From: Brasenia schreberi
Taxonomy: Eukaryota > Streptophyta > Magnoliopsida > Nymphaeales > Cabombaceae
Direction of reading: 5' to 3'
Assembly: GCA_036023115.1 (NCBI GenBank)
Contig: JAYKKT010000047.1
Span: forward strand, 2,354,001 to 2,418,000
DNA: 64,000 bases
Below, one piece after another: positions 22,861 to 36,800 of the stretch. Numbering within the stretch: the stretch's first letter is position 1; each line of letters begins with the position of its first letter. The notes under the pieces are model-generated. The model was not told where the DNA came from. It made no database searches and saw only the letters and a list, made by a program, of their open reading frames with translations. Made by a program: the position numbers and the translations under genes.

Positions 22861-24697
22861 CGAAGACATATTTGTCATTTCCAACAATGTTTGAAACTCA
22901 CCAAATGAAACAATGTTCAAGATCAATTATGCAGTTTTATATAAATAACAAATCAATTAAGCTGATTTTGGTAGTTTTAAAGTAAAATAGCTGGTTGGCT
23001 ACCTCAAAGGGAGACGATCAAGATATGTCTCGCGATCGATGGGGAACCACTTGGGAAACTGGTCAAGAATCCAGGAGAAGGCGAACCAAATCTTGCAGAT
23101 GATGGAGGTAAGCCACAGTCCAATGGTATCCTAAGCTGGATTCAGGATTCGGAGGAAGAAGGCAAGCACCACCAGCCGCAGCATGATCACCATCCTGTAT
23201 GGGTTAATCTTGCTCGATGTGATCGGTACCTTACTTGACAATGGCTGCCTTGCTTCATCCATCCTGATGAACTCAAAGTTTGAATGCCAGAGTTTAAAAC
23301 TCGCAGTTAATTGGAAGGAAATGATAAATCATGATCTTACTTTTATAGAGTTGTGTAATAATATGCTATAAGATTGAAGGTTGATTAAAAATCACCGAAT
23401 CCAATCCGATTGTGCCTCTTAGATGGCTTGGTTTCGGTTTTGATGGGATACAGATATTTAATTCAGATCGTCAAAAGCATTGAATCTGTATCTGATCCAG
23501 TTAGTGGTCAGACATGATATCGGATTAGGATCCTGACTCTTATTAAATCAGATCTGGATTCAGATAAATCTGATCCATGACATACAAAAGTTCAGAAGTA
23601 GGCTCATAAGAATGTGACCAAGTTCATGAAATGGGAAAAGTTTATGAACTTGGTCGTGTTCTAATGCAACAGATTCTGGTTCCTACAAAATCAAAGGTTT
23701 AGAGCATACAGCGGCATGTCTGGATCAATATCATCAGGATCTGGACCCAGAAATCCTTGTTTGGTTTTTAACTCTTCCATCCTGTCTCTCCACCCAGCTT
23801 GCATTTCACTCTATTGAGATCCCAATTGTATGTTCCATTTCCTGATCCAAATTAAGATCTTCGATTAACCAAAACTTCTTGTATTTCCGTCAATCATGAG
23901 TCGACCCAAAGAAACATATATTCAGGACCAGAGGGCTTACCATACTCGGTAAGGGGATTTGGATGAACCCGTTTGTGGATCGAAGAAGCAGCAAGTCCAT
24001 TTTGATCCGAATGATTTGGAAGTGGAAATTCCCCACTTACCTATATAAAAGGAAAAAGATTATATCATGAGCATATGACGACTTGAATCACCATTAACTT
24101 CTAGTTAGATCTAGATCCAAATCCAAATCCAAATCCAAATTGGACATCCCATTCTTCTCAACCTGTTTGGTAGGGGGGAAATTTCGTGTACATTACCGGG
24201 CGGGATAACAATAGGAGTGTCAGCGAAGCGGGCATTAGTGACAGAGTGGTCATTGTCCTCCAGACCCCGGCCATACCGCATCTTCCCATGGAGCATGTCC
24301 TCTGCTTGGTGCTGTCGAATGGTATTCGAGCCGCCGTCCTTGCTCGATGTCATCCACATCCTCTTCGTCCTCGTCCCCATCCACCCTCGGACTCCCTGCA
24401 AAACTTGGCTTACGTTAATACATTGAGGCAATGATTCCTGCCTCAAAGAGACCATGCTGGACTTTGGCTTATGCAGGATGTTACGAGCTCATGAGAGTCG
24501 AACCCCCGACTCCTCATATAGCAGCTATAGTTTTTTCTTGTTTTCCTTGTGAGAAATTCGTATACCTTTGTTATAAACTCATTTTGTATGAATAACCTTT
24601 TTTTTAATGTTGTTTTAGGTGGATGTGTTCGGGTCAGGTTTTATATTGCCAGCTTGAGGTCTAACGGGTTGAGAAAATTGTACGTACCCTTGAGCCT

Positions 24698-25260
24698 CTT
24701 GTATCTGGTCTTGCACTGAGGGCAATGCTGGGTGCCTTCCCTTCTTTCATATTCATAGCATGGGCGGCACACCGGGAAGCCGCACTCGTTGCACGCAATA
24801 AACAGCTCACCGTCGGCCATTGTGCCGATGTAGTCGCCACATATCTCTCAGAGGTGGCCGTCTACCGGTCTCAGTGGCCTCGGCTGCACCAGAAAAGCTG
24901 CAGCTATGTGGGGAATGCAAAATTGCAGACTAGAATGCAATGGTTGTGTACATCCAAACATGCCACAAAGAGTTTCACTTCTTGTATCTGGTCTTGCACT
25001 GAGGGCAATGCTGGGTGCCTCCTCTTCTTTCATATTCATAGCATGGACGTCACACCGGGAAGCCGCACTCGTTGCACGCAACAGCTCACCGTCGGCCATT
25101 GTGCCGATGTAGTCGCCACATATCTCTCAGAGGTGGCCGTCTACCGGTCTCAGTGGCCTCCGCTGCACCAGAAAAGCAGTAGCTATGTGGGGAATGCAAA
25201 ATTGCAGACTAGAATGCAATGGTTGTGTACATCCAAACATGCCACTTAAAGAGTTTCACT
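24698..25260 (-). repeat. Tandem duplication of the CESA zinc-finger exon
   Basis: A 283-bp unit at 24698-24980 is repeated at 24981-25260 with high identity. It covers most of the zinc-finger coding exon plus intron. The second unit lacks four bases (TAAA) after CACGCAA, which shifts its frame, so only the first keeps [23 protein letters not shown] coding. Confidence 0.9.
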
Positions 25261-25823
25261 TCATTGTATGTGTAGCCTATCATATCAAAGTAGTTTGGAT
25301 TGGCCGTTGGTTCAAATCCATATCCATGAATGGTTTGGGTCGTCTTATCATATCATATCCATGGGGCTCAACATAACTTACGGGCTCAACATCTCATCTT
25401 CATAGAGAAGATGAAATATTTGCTTGTTTAAGTTAAAATTTGATTTTTTTTGGTCCAACCTTTTAATTTTAAAAAGTAAAACTATGTCTCATTGAGCACA
25501 TGTGCACCCACCCAACTAATAAGGCAGCATGTTTCTCTAGCATGTATATCTAAGTCCTACATGAGACTATACAAGCTGAGACTGAGCCTTTCAAACATGT
25601 TGAACCATACTTACGAACTGAGCAAAGGAAGAGCTTGCCATGAGCCAAGATGAGTCGAGCAATGAGCAGGTCATCTTGTTTTGCAGTCGTATTTACTAAC
25701 GAAAACACGCAGTTTAGGGGCTTGGTAAGTTGTGGTTATTAGTTTTACCTCTTCATGGCCCTGGATGACCACCAACTCGTTCCTGTTGTGAGATCCTGCA
25801 ACCGATCCAGCACTCGCCTCCAT

Positions 25824-27600
25824 TTTCTTCGGCTTCCTGCAGGTGGATGCTCGAGAATCGTCTCCTTCAGGATTAGTTGGTAGTGTCAAGACTCCCTTAT
25901 ATAAGGACCTTTTCTTCCTCGTGGTGGGGTTGGATTTTCCTTCATTTTCAGTTTGTTCTTAGGTCGCCTTTGCTGTACATTCAAGGGAAGCTCTCAACTA
26001 CTGGACCCACATTTACATCACCCAACTATGGTTGGTGTATAAAATTAAATTACAAGAACACAGATCATAAATTAGTGAGGAAGTCTTGCACCAGTAATAA
26101 GGGTGAAGCCGAACCGGGTTCAGTCTTCATAAGATCTAAAGTGTGAATCAAACATATCCGCATTTGCTTAGTTGAAGTTTTTTCAACATTCGGATCCAAT
26201 TTTTCCCAATCACGGTCACTTGCATAGATCGAATCCAATCTTGTTATGTTTCACAAACAGTGTTGTTTCACCTCTATGGCACCAACCGTATTTATTGCAG
26301 AGTAAGACTTGGTTTTGGTTGGTTAAGCTCTATTTGCAGAATAGTATTCTATCTAATTCATAGTTTCGGTTCGATTAGTATTCATACATCAAATTCAACT
26401 TAATCGATCTTGCCTCGCTTCGTTCACACCATGTTGATTTGGATCGATCTACAAAGCACTAAGGCCTTGTGGTCAAGTATTTGCTTGGTTGGCTTGGCCA
26501 GTCGGGTATACGGGAAGGAATGTGAAGCTCAGAATGGCAATTAAGGTGGGGAAGACGAGTACGTTGGTGCGGGACTTCCACCAAACATAAAAGTAAATGT
26601 ATTCCCAGAATGCATGTGCTTATTTATGGGAATAGACGAGTGAAGATTCAAGCTAGCAACAGGACTGTCAACACGGAAGCATGGCAAGGACACGACCACA
26701 AAGATTTGTGTTTGTGGCCACTGAAAGCAACAAAGAAGGGTTGCGTTCGGCTTGACCTGCTTATGACACAAACATGGAAGAGCACAGCATGTGTATGACA
26801 CACACATGAAATAGCACGCATACGAAAACGACCTGGAACACAAAATTGTTACCTAAAGATCATGTACAGCAACCTCTTCCTGTTTCCTTTTTCCCTAAGC
26901 AAGAGAGGGGACCATGTTGATCAATTAACGTGAAAGAGCTGTGAATGGCCACTCCCAAGTTGGTTTCATCCCGTAAGCTTGCATCACCAACCAAATCAAG
27001 ATAGCGACTCCAAACCGAAGGCTTGAGGAAAAACTTGGGAACTTTGATCTTTTAATCCAAAGCGAAACCATGTCATCTTTCTTTAATAGATACATTGGTG
27101 CCTGCCTTCTTGTTCACAATTACAAGGAGACAACACCCAAAAGAACCACCCTACGCCTTGCTGTTGTTCACGATTACAAACCAAATGTGCCTAACCAGGA
27201 CAGTGGAAGCCTTTCCTCCTCTCTTTGAAACAGGGCGTTTCCCCTCCTGGTTTTATCCATGTTACAAACAATTGTGTTTCATCATGCCTCTGGATTCTAT
27301 AATTTTCTGAGGAACAATTGAACCCACCTGCCATTATTCTTCAGTTCTGCATCGAGGTCTTTCTATAGAGGTATGCAAACCGAATCAGTGATCGACTTCA
27401 AGGCCTTCTTACCAACCTACTAATAAGATTCTAGGTTAGAGAAACAAAGTCCCATGAAAAAAAACAGATCAGTAGAATCCAAAAAGTAGGACATGACCAA
27501 AAGGAAAGAACATAATAATAGGATTTAACATAATAGTCACATTAAACTCAAGTTCAGCTCAAGCACTGCCAAAATTTGCAGTAGCTCTGGAGAAAATCTG
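25824..27600. other. Intergenic stretch, no gene recognised
   Basis: Only short ORFs without known domains. It separates the CESA pseudogene from the 3' end of eIF(iso)4G and probably includes the former CESA promoter. Confidence 0.45.
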
Positions 27601-27841
27601 TGTTTCCCTTCCTTTCCAATATGATGAACATGAATCGATCTCAAAAATATACAACTCATCAAAATTTCCCACCTCTAAGATCAAATGTGGTTCTAACACA
27701 ACATGCTTAACTCAAACAAAAGAGGGAGAAGGAAATAGAAGCAAAACAAAACCCCATACTCATCTTAAGTTACATAGGTCACGGAGGAACACAGAACCAT
27801 CAAAGACGATCTGACCCCTCTGCATATGCAACCACATTCGT

Positions 27842-30800
27842 TCAGGTGAGAAGGTGCTCACATGATTCAACATCTGTCTTTTGCCCTGCGAGAATGGCCT
27901 GTCCAGCTGCATTTGATTTGATGCCTTGCATGACAGCGTCGAATGCCAATTTCCGGTAGAATGTATCTTCAACCTTCTGTAGCATTTCTTGAACCAGCTT
28001 GAAATCCAGAACCCCAGCCAAGATAAGCCTGCCTATCACCTCACCAAAATTGCTCGGAGCTTTGGGTGCATCCAAGGCTATATCATCCAAAATCGATCCA
28101 TATTGCAAAAGCCCAGCCTCAAGATCTCGAAGAGTCAGCAACTTCTTTACAAACAGGAATTCCATGAGCTTTGATATAGGTTCTACACATGGTGGGCTCT
28201 TGTTAAATGCCAGGAAAATTGCTTCTTTGACAAATTCTGGGAGATACTCAGGACTCTTCAGCTCCAACACACACTGAAGTGCTTCATTTAGATCACGGAT
28301 GCTAAAGTATTCCTCCAACAAGTTTATCGCCTTTCTCTTAAGATCAGCAGAATTCACCCTCGAGGAAGGTGCAGGTTTATCCAGCGCTGATGGAACCACG
28401 GGCTCCAATGGTTTCAACAAACCAGACACACTAACAGGCTTTGCAGAACTTGGTGCAGGTGTAGCCCCAGTTCCCTGCAAGAGGGCACTGGTCTTCCCAG
28501 CAATGAAGCCACCACTGCCTTGAGGCAGTAACCTCATGTTAAGAGACGTTTGTTTTCCAACAAGCAGCGGTGTAGAACGGCCGCTAGAGAGGCCACCGGC
28601 CTGCATGGATAACACATCCATCCTCAACATGGATCGGCTACGAGGAACTTCCCAATTGTCAATGCCAGGCATTCCAGGCATCTTCCTGGTTCCAGGCATC
28701 CCAGGCATTTTCCTGGTCCCTGGCATTCCAGGCATCAAACCCCTACACCAGGTCGGCCAATGGGGAAGCCCCCCAGGGCTGGCATTTCCTTGAACACCGG
28801 GCCACGGGTATTTCTAATACTAGCAGTGGCACCTGGACGAAACCCAAGATTTTTTCAGCTTCTGAATGAATTTCACTGATGGTTTTGGACTTTCACCTGC
28901 ATGAGTCAACATCAAAACTTGATCAATAACAAGTGCATCTAAACATTAATTGGCATAACCTATCACAGAACAATAAATTGTATAAATTTACCTCTTCATT
29001 ATTCATAGGAACCCAGTTATTAACACGCATAAATCTAAAACATCACGAAGTATGAACCTAAGCCGTGGTACAAGTTGGGGTTGGTGCTCAGTTCTTTCAA
29101 TCGGCTAAAGTACATATCATTTATACGCCGTGATTTAGGACTTTCATCAAGCTGCTTTGCCAATAGTGTTGAAAAATTGACATATGGGCTTCAACATTTT
29201 CCTCAGCTGGACAAGACTTGCTGTCTGGAGTGTCCCAAAGCTCCTGTTCCAAGTAACAACCATGCGGATAAGTGGATACTCCCAAACCAACAAGAATTTA
29301 TATTATGTAACAGTAAAGTCTTAATCCCTGTTAGAACCTGAACGATGTGATGAACGATTTTCTCAGGAACCATCTTCTGCTTCAAGAGTTCACCGATGAG
29401 TCGGATGTTACCAAGAGTTCGAAGCTTCACCATCCTTTCCTTATCCTTGCGTTCAAGCTCTTGTTCTGCCGCAGTCATCTGCTTAATCTCAGCTCTTAGC
29501 TTGTCAGAGCTTTCAAATGCCTCTTGACAAGTATTCAGCAGAACCCGCTTAAATGTGATTTCTTTGCCATCAGGTTTGTCGGAAGGAAAAGAAGGAAGCT
29601 TTGTATTCAGATCAAAACATAGCAGCGCATACATGGGGCAAAAGGTAGGCTCAAGGACTGCTTTTTCAAATATCAGTGAGATGACACCCTATGTATAAGC
29701 CAAGAACAAAATTCAGTAAATTAAACAGATATTGTGCAATATAGTTCACCAATTAGAACCCAGACAACCAATAAACCTTTAGGATATCAACTGATGTGAT
29801 CCCAGAATCAATAAGCTGGCCTTTAAGGACATCAAACTTTTCAGGCGTCAGCTTGTTCAGAATCCTACAAAACGGAAATGCTATCATCAGGAAAACACAA
29901 GCAAAACAGCTGCGACTCTGTAGTAGATGGCCTATAATGTCGTTAACTGAAAAACATAAGGCAGGTAAACAAATACTATTTTTATGCTGAACCTGATAGA
30001 GCACTACTTTGTTGATTTTGTAGATTTGTTAACTCAGCATCTTAAAAACTGAGTTATCACGAGATCATTGTTAACTTGTAATATGAAAGCTGGGCCTTTA
30101 AGGCCCAGCAGGTCCATCGACATGGGCCAAGTTGGACCGGCCCTCAAGGGCCAATCAATCCCTAACGGTAGTGTAGCCATTGGGAGCTGCTGCTCCCACT
30201 CTCTCGCTTCTCTCAATTGTAATAAATCCTCCTTAAATAAAGGATGTTGTGCAGTTAATAAATCAGAGCTTTTTGTGCTCACTCGGTTCGGCTAGTGCAC
30301 CAAGTGTTTGGTGATTTGACTTGTAGAAGACCTTGTGTGATCATTTGTGTTTGGCTTGGTAGACATTATCCACTACATCATAACGCTAATTTCACATAGT
30401 ATCAAAGCCAGAATGGCTCATTTAGAGCTACATTGGGATCCATGATAATTGTGAAAAGATTCTCAAATGTGGACGTTGATTGGTCATCTCAAAGAAATCA
30501 AGGTGTTTTTTGTATTTCTTGTTGTTGAGAAAATAAAAAAAAAGTGAAACATTTCATTGTTTGTTGGTTATCAAATCTTATAAAGTTGAACACATATCAT
30601 GAAAAAAATTATATATAAAAACTATTAAGATTATATTGACGGTACGATCAAAAAGCCAAAATGGATAAAAGAAGGGCTTCATGAGAATTAGTTTCTCAAG
30701 ATGCATGAAAAATACAAGCAATTAAAAAAATAAGAGAAATACAATGACAAAATCACATGGATGTCCAAATGTGGATAAAAAACTTTGTAGTAGAATTACA

Positions 30801-33800
30801 AGTTTGATAATGCCTATAAGACTTTGGAATACATTAAGAAAAATCATTCTGAAGACGATTTTGTTTTCAAATAAATTTGATGAAAAAGATGATAATACTC
30901 AAACAAGGTTTCATAAGCATTTAGGAATATCACAATGAGATTTTTGATCTATTTAACTTAGAAGTTTTGACAAATTCGAAAAACTTAAAATATGGATGGA
31001 TGAGTTTCAAGAATATCTTAACAACCATTATTTTTTCTTGTTTATAAGAAGAATATGAGATGAATTTGAGAACATAAGATCAAATTTGATACATAGAAAA
31101 CTGAGATCCAAAAGATAAGAAATATTGACCAATTTAGTTATAGAATAAACTAGATTGTAAAATATAAGAGACAACAAAGAAGTGGTTCTTGCCGCATCCA
31201 CAAACAACAACAACAACAACTAAGCCTTTTCCCATACTAGACGGGGTCGGCTACATGGATTCTTTGTTTCCACAGATCCCTATCGTGTGCCATGTTAGCA
31301 GTTAACTCCCAATAAGCTAGATCATTCTTTATTGTTTCTTTCCAACACTTTTGTGGTCGTCCTCTACCTCTTTTAATACTTTTCAAATTTAGTTTTTCTA
31401 ACCTTCTTACAGGTTCTTCTTTTGATCTTCTTTCTATATGTCCAAACCATCTTAAACGATGTTCTCTCATTTTGTCCTCTATTGGTGTCACTCCTAATTT
31501 GTTTCTAATAACCTCATTATGTATACGGTCTTTTCTTGTATGACCACTCATCCATCTCAACATCTTCATTTATGTCACAGACATCTTTTGTACATGTTGA
31601 TGATTAACTGCCCAACACTCACAACCATAAAACATGGCAGGCCCAATTGCTGCTCTATAATATTTACCTTTTAATTTTAATGGTATCTTCTTATCACAAA
31701 GAATACCTGATGCTCCTCTCCATTTTAACCAACCAGCATTAATTTTATATGTACCATCTCCATCAATCCTTCCATCACTCTGAAAAATTGACCCTAGGTA
31801 TTTAAAACTTTCCTTTTGGGGAATGCAATATGTGCCAATTTTAATTTCTACGTCCTCTAAGGTAACCAAATGATCAAACTTGCATTCCATATATTATGTC
31901 TTTGTTCTACTAAGTCGGAGGCCTTTGCTTTCTAATGTTTCTCTCCATAGTTCCAATTTTCTATTAACTTTTTCCTTAGACTACTCCACTAATACAATGT
32001 CATATGCAATAACATACACCAAGGTACTTCATCTTAAATATGTTTTGTTAACTCATCCATCACCATTATAAATAAGTATGGACTTAAAGTTTATTCTTGA
32101 TGTAACCCAATATTAACTTCAAAGAAGTCTGTCGTTCCTTCATGAGTCCTCACACATGTTTTTGCACCATCATACATGTCTCTTATAAGGTTAATATATG
32201 TCAATGAGATACCTCTTTTTTCCAAAGTTCTCCAAAGAACCTCCCTCGGTACCCTATCATGAGCTTTTTTTAGATCAATAAATATCATGTGAAGGTCTTT
32301 CTTTTTTGCTCTAAAATGTTCCATAAGACGTCTCAAAAGGTGAATTGCTTCAATAGTAGATCTGCCTGACACGAATCCAAATTGGTTCTCTGTTGTACTT
32401 GATACTTGTCTTAACCTACGTTCCATAATTCTTTCCCATAATTTCATAGTATGACTCATTAACTTGATACCTCGATAATTCGCACAATTTTGAATGTCTC
32501 CCTTGTTCTTATATATGGGTATAAGTGTCCTTGCTCTCCATTCCTCGAGCATCTTTTGGTTTTTCCATATTTCATTAAATAGTCTTGTGAGCCAAGTGAT
32601 TCCTATTTCTCATAGTATTTTCCAAACTTTCTATAGGAATATTATATGGTCCTACCGATTTACCACCCTTCATATGTTTAAGAGCCTCTTTGACTTCATT
32701 CTTTTGAATATATCGATAGAAATTGTGGTTTATATACTTTCTGACTTGGTTAAATCTCCTAAACTAATACTAACATCTTTATTTTCATTAAAAAAGATTA
32801 TAAAAATTAGTTTTTCCATCTATTTCTTATATCATCATTTGCCACTAGAATTTTTTCATCCTCGTCCTTTATGCATCTAACATAATTAAGATCTTTAGTT
32901 TTCTTATCTCTAGCTCTAGCTATCCTAAAAATATCTCTTTCACCCTCTTTTGAGTTGAGTTTTTTATATAAGTCCTCCCAAATCTTAGCTTTTGCTTCAC
33001 TAACGGCCTTTTCGCTTCCTTCTTTGCTTTCTTATATGCTTCTAAAGTTTCATTAGTTTTCTTAGCATAATGTAATTTGTAACATGCCCTTGATTTTATT
33101 TTGTACTACTTCACTCCACCACCAAGCTTCTTTTTGTGCCGGTACACCTCCCTTAGATACCCCTAATACATCTTTCGCCACTTTCCTAATATGTATAGCC
33201 ATATTGTTCCACATATCACACGGTGTGCCAACATAATTCCAAACATCTCCTTAAGGACTTTCTGTTTAAATATGTCTTCTTTCTCCCTTTTGAGGTTCCA
33301 CCATTTAGTCCGAATAACTCGATGCACTCTTTTCTTCTTTGTCCATTTTTTTATTTGTAAATCCATAACTAAAAGTCGATGTTGGGTGGTTAAGCTTTCT
33401 CCTGGAATTACCTTACAATCTTTACAACACGCTCTATCTTTTTTTCTACAAATAAAGTAATCAATTTGTGTTTGTGATAAGCCACTCTTATAAGTAATTA
33501 AATGTTCATCTTGTTTTTTGAAGATTGTATTGACTATAAAGAGATCAAATGCCATAGCAAAATTTAAAATCTCCCTACCTTCCTCATTTATATCCCCAAA
33601 ACCAAAGTTTTCATGAATCTCTTGATATCCTAATGTCTCTTTACCGACACGTCCATTTAAATCTCCTCCTAAACATATCATCTCCCTTTGTAGAATCTTT
33701 TGAAACACCTTATCTAACTCTTCCCAAAAAATTGTCTTTATACTATCTTCTAGTCCTACTTGGGGTGCGTAAGTACAAATTATATTCAAAACCTCTGCTC

Positions 33801-36800
33801 CTAACAATAATTTCAACGTCATGATTCGGTCACCATATCATTGTATGTCTACTACACTCTCCTTTAAATCTTTATTTATGATAATACCAACTCCGTTTCG
33901 AGCCTTTTCTTTACCTGAGTACCATAATTTAAAACATGTATCCTCTATCTCCTTTGCTTTTTCTCCAACCCATTTTGTCTCTTGTAAACATAGAATATGA
34001 ATCTTTCTCCGAATCATAGTATCTACCACCTCCATTAGCTTACCGGATAATGTTACGATATTCCAAGAACCAATACGAATCTTATCATCTAGGACTAGTT
34101 TCCTTACCCCCCCCGCATCCGTCCATAATCAAAATGCGGAGACCCTCTCTGAAAATTACAGACAAAAATAATGAAGTAAACAGACAAGTCAAGGGTAATG
34201 TAATGTCTTGTCAAACAAGAGTTGATTTACCATTATTACAAGGAGAGTGCACATATCAAGACCATAAGTCCTCTCTTATTGAAGAGATACTCAAGTGACT
34301 GCCATTGACAACAAAGAAGAAGTGCTACCTTCAAGAATCAAAGCCTACATAGAAGAAATATTCAAAGAGAAGGCAAACATCTCCAGGTTGGCGTTATCAA
34401 CTTCTTTCAAAAATCAAGGTATGCCATAGTTTTTATACTCATGATGTTTCTTTTCATATAACAAATGAATATAAATTGTTAAACAACTGCACATAAGTTA
34501 GAAGTGTTTAGAGTCGATCGAACTAAGCTAGATGTTAAAGAAATTGATAACTTAAAAATAATTTCTTTAAAATACCACAAGCACGTTTTATACCATAATT
34601 AAATCTTAATATTCTCTCGGTTTCTCATATTTTTTATAATGATTGCATTGTTACCTCCTGTATGGTGATAATCTTATGTCGAATAAGGTGATTGGGCAAG
34701 GATATAAAAAAGTGGTCTCTACGTTATGGATAATTTAGCTATGTCAAATTTTGAAACACATGGAATTGTTTGTAATGAGTTTGGGCTTTGACACAAAAGA
34801 TTGGAGCATCTTATGTAAGCAAAACGAATAATTATTCATGGATAAAAATTAATGAAAAGAATGATTTCATTTGCAAATATTGTATATTTGACAAAAGACA
34901 ACATGCACCAATATCACAAAAAAATGCTTTCGAATTAGTGGACTCTGATGCTTGAGGACCCTCTCCTATACCCTCAAAAAAAGAAGTGACCTATGATGTT
35001 ATTTTTGTAGATGACTTCACTTGACACATATATACTTTTTGATTCAAATTAGAAGTCTTTAAAAACTTTTTAACTTTTTGAAAATGATCAAGGCTCAATT
35101 TGAAAACTAATATCAAGAATTTAAAAATCGACTCTAGTAGTGAATATCTCTCAAATGACTTCAAAAGCTATCTTTAAAAACATGGAATTTAGCATAAAAA
35201 AATCTTATACAAAAACTCTCTAACAAAATGATTTAACCGAAAGAAAACATAAACATGTTATTAAAACCAGTGTTGTTCGTATCGCACCGTGATACGTATC
35301 GTATCGTATCTACGATACGGGGGCCCGTATCGCAAGTGCGAGAGTATCGCACTGTATCGTGCGATACGGCCCGTATCGCACGATACGCCCTGGGAACCTT
35401 ATAAAGGGTCCCGGCCCGAGAGAAACCCGCGATTTTTCGCGGGTTTCCTCTCTCCTTTTGGGTTCTTCAAGCTCCCTAAGAGTCGGTTTTCGCCTCCTTG
35501 GTGTTCAAAGCTCTAAAATCGTGCCCTACGGTGTCCGTCCAAGTCTCCAAACTCGGATTTAGGTATATTTTTAATGTTTTTTTTCATTTTTTTCCTTTAT
35601 ATTTATTGTTTTTTGTGTTATTTCGGTTTTTTTTTTGAATGACCAAATATGAAGTAATTAAGTGTGTGTATACGATTTTTATTGCATTCATGAAGTGGGA
35701 GACACTCGATTTGAGTGTTATTTGAAGATTGGGGGATTTACGAAGTGCTTTTATTTTCAGGTTTTTGTTTGAATTAAAGTACTCCATTGAGATGGCAGGA
35801 AGGGGTGGTAGAGACTCATTCAAAGTCTGATGATCCGGCATGACAGTGGGGTATACCAGTTGAGGGTTCAAGGTTAAAAATCAGATGTTTATTTTGTGAA
35901 AAGGTGGTTAGTGGTGGAATTTCAAGGTTGAAACACCACCTAGCAGGAACCAGAAAAGAAGTTGCTCCATGCACAGGCAGAGTTAGAAGTGTGCCAGAAG
36001 GTATTAAATGACAATGCTTGCAGATGATTGAGAGCATACAGGAAAGGAGACAACAAAAGGATGATTTTCAGATGTGTGAAGAAGCTGATGATGCTACTGC
36101 CACTGGAGTTGGATTCACTGATAGTTTGCCTTCAGATGTTAGAACAGATATTGGTAGTATCAGTTCCCGAGCACCTAGCAGAGGAAAGAGGCTTGCAGCT
36201 GAAGACTTTAGAGGTGGCAGAAGAGAAAGTTCAGGAAGGAGTAGAGAAAGAGCTTGTTCTTCTAGCATACATTCGTTCTTTCTTCCTTCCACTACACCTG
36301 ATGCTCAGCCAGAAATTCGTGCTGCTATGGCTTCAGAACAACTGCACGATCAAGCAGACTTGCAGTAGGCAGATGGTTTTATGATGCATGCATTCCATTT
36401 AATGCAGCAAACAGTTTTCATTTTCAAGCAATGGCAGATGCAATTGCTAACATTGGTCCAGGATACAGGATGCCCTCTTATCAGAAGTTGAGAGGGAAGA
36501 TATTAGATCAGACCGTGATTGAAGTACAGCAATACTGTTCGACTTTGAGACAATCGTGGAAGGAAACAGGATGCACTATCATGGCAGATGGATGGACCGA
36601 TAGACGAGGAAGAACATTGCTAAACTTTCTTGTATATTGTCCTAAAGGACTCATGTTTTTGAGATCTCTAGATATGTCAGAGAAGAGGCACACTGCAGAG
36701 ATCCTACGAGAGGAATTTGATAAGGTTATACAGGAGGTTGGGCTAGAAAATGTAGTCCAATTGATTACAGATAATGCAGCTAACTACAAAGTAGCTGGAA

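Larger units (their letters stand above)
19771..25823 (-). pseudogene. CESA: Cellulose synthase catalytic subunit pseudogene
   Basis: Exon pieces run in the expected order: N terminus [19 protein letters not shown] (25749-25823); RING-type zinc finger [13 protein letters not shown] (from 24688, duplicated downstream on the plus coordinates); variable region AEDMLHGKMRYGRG (about 24100-24450); first membrane region [13 protein letters not shown] to [20 protein letters not shown] (about 22985-23290); SKAIREAMCFLMDPQMGRK (about 21885-22060); [19 protein letters not shown] (about 21590-21720); [13 protein letters not shown] (21230-21370); [17 protein letters not shown] and QVLRW (20880-21060); C-terminal membrane part to GINC (19771-20260). 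Breaks seen: TAG inside the CYAxFPQRFDG block, TGA in the EExWRNEQ block, TAG near ILNPA, several frameshifts, and an in-frame loss of about 28 residues after GYQSW. The segment with the first catalytic aspartate was not found. CESA enzymes extend beta-1,4-glucan at the plasma membrane; this copy cannot. Confidence 0.93.

Noticed and set aside
24114..24145. ATCCAA minisatellite as a regulatory array
   Set aside because: Only about four units, with no other support.
24186..24434. Plus-strand proline/histidine-rich ORFs
   Set aside because: Antisense shadows of the CESA variable region.
29203..29634. 143-codon ORF as a separate gene
   Set aside because: It is the MIF4G exon of eIF(iso)4G plus intron read-through after position 29338.
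35276..35400. CRISPR-like or satellite array of GTATCG words
   Set aside because: Repeats are 6-8 bp, irregular and mirrored at the other end of the hAT element, so they are transposon subterminal motifs.
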